Source of the DNA: Robiginitomaculum sp.
Lineage (GTDB): Bacteria > Pseudomonadota > Alphaproteobacteria > Caulobacterales > Maricaulaceae
DNA length: 64,000 nucleotides
Assembly (NCBI GenBank): GCA_015485155.1
Contig: WFUF01000008.1
Coordinates: 62,001-126,000, forward strand
Reading direction: 5' to 3'
In this document: positions 56,465-63,998 of the stretch, one piece after another
How positions within the stretch are numbered: position 1 is the stretch's first letter
Layout of the letters: the number at the start of each line of letters is the position of its first letter
The notes under the pieces: model-generated
Databases searched by the model: none
What the model saw: the letters and a program-made list of their open reading frames with translations, nothing else
Told to the model about the DNA's origin: nothing
Translations under genes and position numbers: made by a program

Positions 56465-56957
56465 GCGAAAAAAGAAAAAAAGCAAAAACATGAAGCCGGG
56501 CACAAACCCGCATGGGCAAAATCAACGGCATGTGCCCCACCAAAAAACAGCAAGTCCATCACGACAAACTGCTAAGACAAAAACCATGCAATCAAACCAA
56601 TCACTGGCACAAAAGCGCGCCAGACATGCACTTGATGCTATCAATAATATCAAGGACGATTACGGCAAATATGTGTCTTATGTCAGCGCCTTGCCCGCCA
56701 CGATTATTATGTCGGGATTGGGGCAGGCATTGGCTATGTTAAAAGCTGGTAAGAAACCTGGACACGGTATTTTATTTAACCACATGCAGGATTGGCTGTG
56801 TAGCGGATGGGAACACGGCCCGTATTCAGGCGATATATTACAAGCCATAATCGGCGGCAATGAAGACGACTATATCCGTGCCCAGGCCGAAGCTATGGAA
56901 TATCTGGAATGGCTGAAGAAATTCGCTGTCGCGTTTTTGGACAAGGGGGAGGATTGA
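56457..56957 (+). CDS. cmr5: Cmr5 small subunit with basic N-terminal extension
   Basis: This 166-aa protein has a Cmr5-like helical core from about residue 45 (LAQKRARHALDAINNIKDDY ... ALPATIIMSGLGQALAMLKA ... WLCSGW). The first 45 residues are Lys/Gln/Asn-rich and look disordered (AKRKKKKSKNMKPG), longer than usual for Cmr5, and could bind RNA. I use the ATG at 56457, with GGAGG five bases ahead, overlapping the cmr4 stop by eight bases. Confidence 0.88.
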   Translation: MAKRKKKKSKNMKPGTNPHGQNQRHVPHQKTASPSRQTAKTKTMQSNQSLAQKRARHALDAINNIKDDYGKYVSYVSALPATIIMSGLGQALAMLKAGKKPGHGILFNHMQDWLCSGWEHGPYSGDILQAIIGGNEDDYIRAQAEAMEYLEWLKKFAVAFLDKGED

Positions 56958-57994
56958 TGTTGCAGACCAACTTACCTTTACCAAAAAAGCGCCCTGACGA
57001 CACACCGCGTAACAATGTTAATCTCGATAATAAAGCCAATCAAGGTTTGTATTTCAATAAATTTTTTGACCAATGGGCGGACAAGTTCGCCAAGGTAAAA
57101 GAACCAACAAAAAATTATGACGGCGGCAAAAATGTTTGGCTTAAAGAATTTACTAAAAAAGAAACCGCCAACACGAAAACCGAAGCTGACCGCGTACAAA
57201 AGCTTGCGTTAAAGCTCGGCGGTGCGGCTTGTGAATACACCACCACTGGCCTGTTTGTTACGGGCATGGGGTTGTCGCATCCGGTGGAGAATGGGTTTTT
57301 GTGGCACCATACGCTGGGGGTTCCTTATCTGCCCGGCTCAAGCGTCAAAGGCATGATAAGGGCGTGGGCAAAACATTGGCAAGACGTTGATGACAAAGAC
57401 ATTGAGCGCATATTTGGGAACGATGACAAGGCGGATGATGGAGCTTCCGCCGGAAATATCATTGTGTTTGATGCCCTGCCAACCGAACCGCTTAAGCTTT
57501 ATATCGAGGTCATCACCCCCCATACAGGCGATTGGCGCATTGCCACTAAGCCCACCGCCGCAAATGCACCCGCCGACTGGATCAGCCCGGTTCCGATTCC
57601 GTTTCTGGCCGTCAAAGAGGGCGCAAAATTTCAATTCGCCATGGCTAAACGAACATCAAAAACAACAGATGAAGACCTTGAAAAAGCCTATAAATATCTG
57701 GAACATGCGCTTAAATGGATCGGCGCCGGCGCAAAAACAGCGGTCGGTTTTGGGCGGTTTGAGAATAGCGAAAAGGCAGAAGCCAAAAAAGAAGCAATAG
57801 AAGCCCGCCGCCCGCCGCAAATTGAAGATAGAGTTGAAATTATTGCTGGAAATTATTCCGGACGTATAGGTGTTGTCTTAAAGTTATTTGAATATGGGGA
57901 TGGCATGGCGCAAATTAAACCTGATGACGGGCAAGGTAAAATTAAAGGCACAATCCCGCTTGCTGACCTCAAACGTCTAATTGAAAACAACTAA
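56957..57994 (+). CDS. cmr6: Type III-B RAMP protein Cmr6 with KOW-like tail
   Basis: This 345-aa protein has the Cmr6/Cas7-like core (TGLFVTGMGLSHPVENGFLW, LPGSSVKGMIRAWAKHW, glycine loop GAGAKTAVGFGRF near 262-274). After a Lys/Glu linker comes an extra domain of about 55 residues (EDRVEIIAGNYSGRIGVVLK ... IPLADLKRL) with the pattern of a KOW/SH3-like RNA- or protein-binding fold. The ATG overlaps the cmr5 stop by one base, with GGGGGAGG ahead. Confidence 0.9.
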   Translation: MLQTNLPLPKKRPDDTPRNNVNLDNKANQGLYFNKFFDQWADKFAKVKEPTKNYDGGKNVWLKEFTKKETANTKTEADRVQKLALKLGGAACEYTTTGLFVTGMGLSHPVENGFLWHHTLGVPYLPGSSVKGMIRAWAKHWQDVDDKDIERIFGNDDKADDGASAGNIIVFDALPTEPLKLYIEVITPHTGDWRIATKPTAANAPADWISPVPIPFLAVKEGAKFQFAMAKRTSKTTDEDLEKAYKYLEHALKWIGAGAKTAVGFGRFENSEKAEAKKEAIEARRPPQIEDRVEIIAGNYSGRIGVVLKLFEYGDGMAQIKPDDGQGKIKGTIPLADLKRLIENN

Positions 57995-58282
57995 ATGACC
58001 ACATATTTCGTAACCAGACACAAAGGCGCGGTGGAATGGGCGCGGGGGCGAGGAATTAAGGCGCAGCATATTGAGCATCTCGACCCTGACACCATAAAGC
58101 CCGGTGATGTGGTGCTGGGAACTTTGCCGGTCTCGGTTGCCGCGCAGGTTTGCACTCGCGGAGCAAAATACCTGCACCTGAGCCTGAAAACCCCACCCAA
58201 AAGGCGCGGGCAAGAACTAAGCGCAGAAGACATGGACGAACTGGGCGCAGAATTAATTGAATATGAAATAAGGAGAGTGTGA
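57995..58282 (+). CDS. csx16: CRISPR accessory protein Csx16
   Basis: This 95-aa protein matches the Csx16 (VVA1548) family: FVTRHKGAVEWARGRGI, HLDPDTIKPGDVVLGTLPVS, CTRGAKYLHLSL and ELSAEDMDELGAELIEY. Csx16 accompanies type III systems; recent work, as I recall it, places it among ring nucleases that degrade cyclic tetra-adenylate, so it would damp signalling by Cas10. It begins directly after the cmr6 stop with no gap and overlaps the next gene by one base. Confidence 0.9.
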   Translation: MTTYFVTRHKGAVEWARGRGIKAQHIEHLDPDTIKPGDVVLGTLPVSVAAQVCTRGAKYLHLSLKTPPKRRGQELSAEDMDELGAELIEYEIRRV

Positions 58283-58797
58283 TGGGGAAATATTGTATAT
58301 TTGGCGGCGGGATTTTGGCTCTGTTTGTATTGCTTTCATTGATCTTTGCAGATTTCTTCCCAGCGGTCATAGCTTCTCTTGCAGATGGAAAATGGTGGGC
58401 AACTGGCCTTTTGAACTGGATCGTATTTGGGTTGGCAATTGCTGCATTTGTAAAGGGCTCTGATTATCTGGAAATGCGACCCTACAAGAAGTACACCGTC
58501 TACACTGGTGAAAATCGCTATAGCGAAGGTGCTAAAACATATAAGTTGGTGTCCAAAGATGCCAAAGCAATAGTAACGCAAAGTTATGAAGGATGGCAGC
58601 TTCTTAAATCAATTATTTCTCCTTCTTATTGGATTACGACACCGTTTTACGAGGATGCTATTGAAGCTGAATGGTTGGTAATTGATAGAGATAAGCGCAA
58701 TATATGGATAGACTGGACAAAGCTTCGTAACAGCGAGCAGTATGATCCGGCACGAAGCAAGGCAACAACTAATGGACAGAGCAAATCCGCTCCATAG
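58282..58797 (+). CDS. Two-helix membrane protein of the CRISPR operon, function unknown
   Basis: This 171-aa protein has two predicted membrane helices (about 5-28, IFGGGILALFVLLSLIFADF; about 42-61, GLLNWIVFGLAIAAFVKG) and a cytosolic-looking domain of about 95 residues with aromatic-rich beta strands (KYTVYTGENRYSEGAKTYKL, AIEAEWLVIDRDKRNIWIDW). The tail is polar. Its ATG overlaps the csx16 stop (TGATG) and an AAGGAGA lies in front, so it is part of the cmr operon. No CARF, SAVED or other known nucleotide-sensing motif is recognisable. A membrane effector or a regulator of the cyclic-oligoadenylate response is inferred from context only. Confidence 0.7.
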   Translation: MGKYCIFGGGILALFVLLSLIFADFFPAVIASLADGKWWATGLLNWIVFGLAIAAFVKGSDYLEMRPYKKYTVYTGENRYSEGAKTYKLVSKDAKAIVTQSYEGWQLLKSIISPSYWITTPFYEDAIEAEWLVIDRDKRNIWIDWTKLRNSEQYDPARSKATTNGQSKSAP

Positions 58798-58820
58798 CAT
58801 CACACTGGCATCAGCATAGA

Positions 58821-58920
58821 CCCGGCCCATTCGCGGTTCGCTCATGTGCGTTCGTCATTTTGACCGATGCAATCGCTCAATCTGCTTCGCAGACCATGTC
58901 TCACCCCAGCAGTTCGCTGG
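58821..58920. repeat. Trailer duplication, copy A
   Basis: This block is about 98% identical to 59074-59173 (offset 253). It contains the small hairpin tctgc/gcaga (58881-58893) and ends in the core of a CRISPR repeat (cccagcagttcgctggg), so it looks like an older terminal repeat with its trailer. Confidence 0.9.
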
Positions 58921-58925
58921 GGTGA
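58901..58925 (-). terminator. Perfect 10-bp hairpin in the array trailer
   Basis: The arms tcaccccagc / gctggggtga surround the loop agttc. It derives from a CRISPR repeat core whose arms have become longer. It could stop leftward transcription of the array or rightward transcription of the cmr operon, but there is no clear T-run. Confidence 0.4.
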
Positions 58926-58965
58926 AGGGTGGTAGCAAACGATCCAGTGGATCGTTTGCAACCCT
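58926..58965. other. Strong nested hairpin
   Basis: The outer arms agggt / accct enclose an 11-bp perfect stem gcaaacgatcc / ggatcgtttgc with loop agt (58935-58959). It may be a terminator body or a structured RNA between the cmr operon end and the array trailer. Confidence 0.5.
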
Positions 58966-59073
58966 GAACGCTCGAAGCCAGCGGCCTTGCCGCGCGGCGA
59001 AGAGTTTGATGTCAATCATAAAGGGCGCCTTGACTTCAAACTATCCAAAACATCCCACTGATATCAAATCCGG

Positions 59074-59173
59074 CCCGGCCCATTCGCGGTTCGCTCATGT
59101 GCGTTCGTCATTTTGACCAATGCAATCGCTCAATCTGCTTCGCAGACCATGCCTCACCCCAGCAGTTCGCTGG
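59074..59173. repeat. Trailer duplication, copy B, running into the terminal CRISPR repeat
   Basis: This copy is the partner of 58821-58920. Its right end overlaps the degenerate terminal repeat of the array (59150-59186). Confidence 0.9.
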
Positions 59174-59393
59174 GTGGTCTGCAGACGAGATAAATTGCCG
59201 TACATAGTATACTATGTAGTTTCTATCCCAGCAGTTCGCTGGGTGGTCTGCAGACTGAGATACCTGTCGAGATGTACGGCCATACGTCGTTTCTATCCCA
59301 GCAGTTCGCTGGGTGGTCTGCAGACAATTGTCGCGCTCTTGCGCTATGTCCCATTGGTTTCTATCCCAGCAGTTCGCTGGGTGGTCTGCAGAC
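59150..59393 (-). CRISPR. Mini CRISPR array, four 37-bp repeats, three spacers
   Basis: Repeats are at 59150-59186 (degenerate), 59219-59255, 59289-59325 and 59357-59393; spacers are 32, 33 and 31 bases. On the minus strand the repeat is GTCTGCAGAC-CA, then a 6-bp hairpin CCCAGC-GAACT-GCTGGG, then ATAGAAAC. The hairpin ends exactly before this 8-base tail, the expected crRNA 5' tag after Cas6 cleavage. The 59150 copy has lost that 3' end on the minus strand, as leader-distal repeats do, so transcription runs leftward from the RT-cas1 side. Confidence 0.97.
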
Positions 59394-59546
59394 TTACCAT
59401 TTGTAAACCATTGTTTCAAGTGAGAAATTACTAAAGTAATCCACATGATAAGAAATAAAAAGCAATCAAAAAAGAACAGATTAGCAACAGAAAGTTATCT
59501 CTACTATATAACTATTTATTTTAGTTAGTATTTATGCTAAATCCAC
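59394..59546 (-). promoter_or_regulatory. AT-rich CRISPR leader shared with the RT-cas1 upstream region
   Basis: The 153 bases between the last perfect repeat and the RT-cas1 ATG are strongly AT-rich. They should contain the array promoter (leftward), the integration signal, and the RT-cas1 promoter (rightward). The 13-mer aatccacatgata occurs twice (59438-59450 and 59540-59552, the second over the RT-cas1 start codon). Confidence 0.7.
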
Positions 59547-61586
59547 ATGATAATGATAAAAACCATCACTCACGGGCCGCGGCAGCCATTGCTTGATGAT
59601 CGATCCTTATTCGGTCAAATTGTTCGCTTGCGCACACTGGAACAGTCCTGGGCCAAGGTATGGAGCAATCGCGGGGCATGTGGTGGTGACGGCATCACGG
59701 TGGAGCAGTTCTTTCGCGATGCACCTACCTATTTACGATTATTGTCAGATCAATTGCAAAACGGTGAATACACACCTGGAAAACTGCGTCAGGTCAATAT
59801 CCCCAAGAAAAACGGCGGCACCCGGAGATTGGACATTCCGTCTATACGCGACCGGGTGGCGCAAGGCGCGGTGGCAAAGATAATGATGCCATTACTGGAC
59901 CAGGAGTTTGAGCCATCGAGCTTTGGCTATCGACCCGGGAAATCTCACATTCAGGCAGCACGAAAGGTCAGCGCCGCATGGCGTGATGGATACCGATGGG
60001 TGGTTGATGCAGATATTAAAAACTATTTTGAATGTGTTCCTCATGATCGATTGATGGATCGGTGGGCACAATCAGTTTCACAAGGGGCGCTGTCGGCTTT
60101 GGTGGAAAACTGGTTGGTGCATTGGGCGCCAACGGGGCGCGGGCTTGCGCAAGGCTCTCCGCTTTCGCCGTTATTGGCCAATTTATATCTGGATCGAATG
60201 GATGAAAAATTTGCCGGTCAAGGTGCGAGAATAGTTCGATTTGCTGATGATTTTGTTATTTTGTGCCGCAGTCGTGCTGGTGCAGATGGCGCAATGAACA
60301 AGGTGACAAAATTACTGCACGGGCAAGGATTGCAGCTAAATGAACAAAAAACCAAAATTACTTCATTTGAACAGGGGTTTTCATTTTTGGGACATTTGTT
60401 CGTACGCTCCATGGCGTTAAAACAAATGGCGCCCATAACGGATGAGCAGTATGCTATCAAATGGCTACGCCGGATCGGTGAACAGGATCTGACAAGACAA
60501 AAAGAAACAGATCAAGCCAAAGCGATTTATGAAAGCAAACGACAACGGGGATATTCGCCGGGCTTGCGGGTATTATATATCACCAGCGCCGCACGAAGGT
60601 TAAACATCAGAAACACAGCCTTTACTGTAGAAGAGGCCAGCGGCGGCCCGAAGACAGAAAAAACATGGCGCGAATTGATCGCAATTCCCCATCAGGACGT
60701 CGACCGCATTGAAGTTTGGCCTGATGCCAGCGTTACTGAACCTGCTCAGCATCATTGCTATGGCACTGATACGCCATTGGCTTTTGTAAATGGGTGGGGA
60801 GAAACATTAGGATGGATTAGCGCGCCGATTACCCCCATGGCCGGTCGGCATCTGGCGCAGGCAAAACTCATCATGGACTCTGAGAAACGCATTGATCTGG
60901 CCAAAAGGATCGTTGATGCCAGATTGCGTAATCAGCGCGCAGTATTACGGCGGTTAATCCGGGGACGAGAGGTTCCAGCCGTTGTAACCAACTCATTAAA
61001 AGGACTTAACCGCCTAATTCGTGATCAGGCAAAGGCAAAGAACATCAATATGTTGCGCGGCTATGAGGGGGCGGCTGGTCGATTATGGTGGCCGGCAATC
61101 AGTGGGCTAATGCGACCTGAAATGCAATTTTCAACCCGCGAACGCAAAAAGGCTGACCCGACAAATATTTGTTTTAACTTTCTGTCATCACTGCTGGCTC
61201 GTGATATTTCCATCGCGGTCACGCGAGCGGGCTTGCATCCCGGATTTGGTGTTTTGCACGATGGGCAAGACCGAAAAGACGCCTGCATTTATGATTTGAT
61301 GGAGGAATTCAGAGGACATTTCATTGGCGGGCTGGCGGTGTATTGCGTCAACAAGAAAATAGTTCAGACACATATGTTTTCCCGTGAGGGCTCAAAATGG
61401 CGGATGAGAACCCGCGCTACTCAAGGCTTGATACGCGCCTATGAAACCAGAGTGGAGCGCCTGGTTAAATCCCCTCGAACCGGACGCAAGGTGCGCTGGC
61501 GCCGATTGATGCTGGAGCAGGCATTGGCATTAGCTGCACATTTTGATTCTGATATTCCCTATGCGCCTTATTTGATGGATTATTAG
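59547..61586 (+). CDS. cas1: Reverse transcriptase-Cas1 fusion integrase
   Basis: This 679-aa fusion has an N-terminal group II-intron-like reverse transcriptase (about 15-310) with DIPSIRDRVAQGAVAKIMMP, Asp in VVDADIKNYF, GLAQGSPLSPLLANLYLD and the active site FADD (232-235, Phe in place of the usual Tyr). The C-terminal Cas1 domain (about 345-679) has Glu507 (YEGAAGRLWW), His571 (GVLHDGQDRK) and Asp583 (YDLMEEFRG). It should integrate spacers, including from RNA through cDNA. No Cas6 domain is fused; cas6 is separate two genes downstream. No clear ribosome site is seen. Confidence 0.97.
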   Translation: MIMIKTITHGPRQPLLDDRSLFGQIVRLRTLEQSWAKVWSNRGACGGDGITVEQFFRDAPTYLRLLSDQLQNGEYTPGKLRQVNIPKKNGGTRRLDIPSIRDRVAQGAVAKIMMPLLDQEFEPSSFGYRPGKSHIQAARKVSAAWRDGYRWVVDADIKNYFECVPHDRLMDRWAQSVSQGALSALVENWLVHWAPTGRGLAQGSPLSPLLANLYLDRMDEKFAGQGARIVRFADDFVILCRSRAGADGAMNKVTKLLHGQGLQLNEQKTKITSFEQGFSFLGHLFVRSMALKQMAPITDEQYAIKWLRRIGEQDLTRQKETDQAKAIYESKRQRGYSPGLRVLYITSAARRLNIRNTAFTVEEASGGPKTEKTWRELIAIPHQDVDRIEVWPDASVTEPAQHHCYGTDTPLAFVNGWGETLGWISAPITPMAGRHLAQAKLIMDSEKRIDLAKRIVDARLRNQRAVLRRLIRGREVPAVVTNSLKGLNRLIRDQAKAKNINMLRGYEGAAGRLWWPAISGLMRPEMQFSTRERKKADPTNICFNFLSSLLARDISIAVTRAGLHPGFGVLHDGQDRKDACIYDLMEEFRGHFIGGLAVYCVNKKIVQTHMFSREGSKWRMRTRATQGLIRAYETRVERLVKSPRTGRKVRWRRLMLEQALALAAHFDSDIPYAPYLMDY

Positions 61587-61587
61587 A

Positions 61588-61875
61588 ATGGCGGACAGTA
61601 TAATGACCTTTGTTTTATGTTATGATATTTCGAGGGCCAGAACCCGGCGCAAGGTTGCACGCCTGTTAGAGGAGCGTATGGTTCGCGTGCAGCGAAGTGT
61701 ATTTGAAGCCCGCATGGTCACAGATAGTGCTGTGAAATTATTTGATATGGTGCGCGAATATCTTGATCCGGATGACAAGTTGCGAATGTATGCATTGTCT
61801 CATGATGGCTTAACCCATTGCCGGGCAAGCGGTGGAACTCCATTGCCTGAGGAAGGGCCGTATTGGATATTATAA
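61588..61875 (+). CDS. cas2: Cas2
   Basis: This 95-aa ferredoxin-like partner of Cas1 has VLCYDISRARTRRKVARLLE (Asp13) and VQRSVFEARM. It starts one base after the RT-cas1 stop. Cas2 dimers hold two Cas1 dimers together during spacer insertion. Confidence 0.97.
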   Translation: MADSIMTFVLCYDISRARTRRKVARLLEERMVRVQRSVFEARMVTDSAVKLFDMVREYLDPDDKLRMYALSHDGLTHCRASGGTPLPEEGPYWIL

Positions 61876-62816
61876 CTGTAAATAATACAATCAACGGAGC
61901 AATTGCCCGGCGGCTGGTAAACCCGGCCCGAAAAGTCTGCATAAATGAGTTATCAGCCATTTGGCAGGCAAGTGCTATTGAAGCGACTATTCCTGGCTTG
62001 GGGGCGTTGATAGATGTGCCTAACCTACTTGCTAAAATCAAGGGGGCATGGGTAACCGCCCTGTTACAGGGTGCTTCTGTAGAAGCAAGGAATAATAAGC
62101 CTTGCGCCTTTCGGCCTGTTTGCTCTTATGAGGCTTTGTACAAGGAACAAGGAGCAATAGAGTTTGATCCTAGGCAAATTAATCAAATTCCGAAACCATT
62201 TGTGTTTGAAGCTGATCGGCATGGTCAAAATTTAGTGGTGCGGTTGATATTATTTGGATTTGCAAATGAGTGGAAACAAAGTGCCGGGCACTGTCTGGTG
62301 CATTGTCTGCATAATCTGGTTCGATGGAAGACCTTAGCCGATGGACTTTTTATTCCTACCCCGGTTCAGATACAGGATTTACAAATTACGGAACTAAATG
62401 CCTCTCAAGTAAACGCCTGCACAACTGATCCTGAATTAGAATTTATTACTCCATTTGATGTGGAAAGAGGTGATATATCAGAACAACCATCCTTGTTTAT
62501 GTTGCGACTGGCCCGCCGTATTTACGGGCTGTCCCTGTGGCAGGAACTTAAACTAGATATAGACTGGCAGGCATTACACCAAGCCAGTCTGAATAGTGAT
62601 TTTGAAATAGTTGATTCAAACAAAATATCTAACCTAAGAACAGGATCAAAACGTCAAAATCGAAAATGGGTGAAACCAGTGCGCCGGGCAACAATTTTGA
62701 TTTCAGGGGCAATCCTGCATGAATACCTGCCTTTGCTTGTACTTGGGCAACAGACACATATAGGCCGAGGCGCAACCAGCGGGCTGGGCCGGTATAAATT
62801 GCATTTTAGAGACTGA
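61863..62816 (+). CDS. cas6: Cas6 crRNA-processing endoribonuclease
   Basis: This 317-aa RAMP protein has the C-terminal Cas6 glycine loop THIGRGATSGLGRYKLHF. It should cut the array transcript at the base of the repeat hairpin and leave the ATAGAAAC tag. The start is a TTG at 61863 with GAGGAAG seven bases ahead; there is no ATG nearby. It overlaps the cas2 3' end by 13 bases. Confidence 0.92.
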   Translation: MDIITVNNTINGAIARRLVNPARKVCINELSAIWQASAIEATIPGLGALIDVPNLLAKIKGAWVTALLQGASVEARNNKPCAFRPVCSYEALYKEQGAIEFDPRQINQIPKPFVFEADRHGQNLVVRLILFGFANEWKQSAGHCLVHCLHNLVRWKTLADGLFIPTPVQIQDLQITELNASQVNACTTDPELEFITPFDVERGDISEQPSLFMLRLARRIYGLSLWQELKLDIDWQALHQASLNSDFEIVDSNKISNLRTGSKRQNRKWVKPVRRATILISGAILHEYLPLLVLGQQTHIGRGATSGLGRYKLHFRD

Positions 62817-63044
62817 ACTCCATGAGGTTTAGCATGCCAAGGCCATGCCCCCAGACCCAAGGCCGCCTGTTTTAAGCATTGATATAGTTTAGAGCTTAGT
62901 CAAGTTACAAATTATTGCACTGCTTAAGTTATTGTTTCAAAGTAAAATTATCAAGTGAATCATATCCAGTATACGAAGACATACTCAGCCCGCATCATGC
63001 CCATAGGCTGGTAACTCGTAATAATCTTGTGATTTCATAAACAC

Positions 63045-63998
63045 CTAGGATGAGCACTTACAAGAACTAATATTGGAGATATCACATGATTTTACTGTAT
63101 CAAGAAGCCTTGTAATATAATCAATATGTGTAGCTACATTGTGCTCCACCAAAACGGGCAATGCCAGCATACTATGCTTATTGGTTTTATCAAAATATGC
63201 TGCATCTTGTTTGAGTATAGCCAGACGGCAATTTAATTCGGCCTTGTTTATTTCAACTTCGGCCCAGTTTACAGGAAAACGCTCTTTTGTAAAATTTGTC
63301 TGAGCCTTTGAAAATTCCGTGATTGCTTTTTCAAGGGATTGCTCATCCTTCGATAATCCCGCAAATAAAGCATAGCTAATAGCCAGATTATTTTGAGCCA
63401 TTCCCCATGCCTGTGGGTCACTGTGTTGGGATAGCCCGGAGATGGCCTCTTTACAATCAGAAATGGCTTGCAAAGCATATTCCTTTTCTTTTGTTAAATT
63501 GGCTAATCGGTGCCCAATTAAACACAAGTTTTGCTTTGTTTTTGCATAATCCTTAGGCTGCATAACCTTATCAGTGTCCTCAAGACCAAGGTTTGAGCGG
63601 CGGCTTGCTTCTGTTAAATATGCCAAGCTGTCTTCACCCCCGGTAATCCCGCCAAGATACAAGTAAGTTAAGGACAGGTTTTTATTGAAGGCTGCATAAC
63701 TGGTTATCGCATTTCCACTTTTTATTTCATCTTCAACGCTCTCAAACATCTTCCGGGCAGCATCTAAAATCTTGAACCGTTCAGGAAGAGTTCTTGCAAA
63801 CATATGCTGTCTAACAAGTACAGTTGCTAAATTGATTTGTATAACAGCGCGCATAGACGGGAATTTATCTTCAGGTAAGTTTTCCAAAACCTCTCGGCAA
63901 GCTTTCTCCGCTTCAACATAAACTTCTTGATTATATTCATAATCGCCCAGCATTCTGTATCGATAACAAAGCTGATTTCCTGTAAGCGCATAAAGAAC
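63045..63998 (-). CDS. TPR-repeat protein, N-terminal part beyond the window
   Basis: The frame stays open from the stop at 63045 to the window edge, so the ATG at 63953 is probably internal (upstream codons read LYALTGNQLCYRYRMLGDY, which looks protein-like). The visible 317 residues are tetratricopeptide-like helix pairs (MAQNNLAISYALFAGLSKDE, SLEKAITEFSKAQTNF, VNWAEVEINKAELNCRLAIL) and a Cys-rich end (CDISNISSCKCSS). TPR proteins are scaffolds. It is convergent with cas6 across a 228-base gap in which I see no gene, so a CRISPR link is not implied. Function unknown. Confidence 0.75.
   Translation of the reverse strand, partial: VLYALTGNQLCYRYRMLGDYEYNQEVYVEAEKACREVLENLPEDKFPSMRAVIQINLATVLVRQHMFARTLPERFKILDAARKMFESVEDEIKSGNAITSYAAFNKNLSLTYLYLGGITGGEDSLAYLTEASRRSNLGLEDTDKVMQPKDYAKTKQNLCLIGHRLANLTKEKEYALQAISDCKEAISGLSQHSDPQAWGMAQNNLAISYALFAGLSKDEQSLEKAITEFSKAQTNFTKERFPVNWAEVEINKAELNCRLAILKQDAAYFDKTNKHSMLALPVLVEHNVATHIDYITRLLDTVKSCDISNISSCKCSS

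Noticed and set aside
58844-59116. 90-codon plus-strand frame in the array trailer
   Set aside because: It consists of the duplicated trailer blocks and hairpins, with no protein-like composition.
59108-59446. Open frames on both strands across the CRISPR array (112 and 104 codons)
   Set aside because: The translations simply repeat the peptide encoded by the CRISPR repeat; there is no ribosome site or family match.
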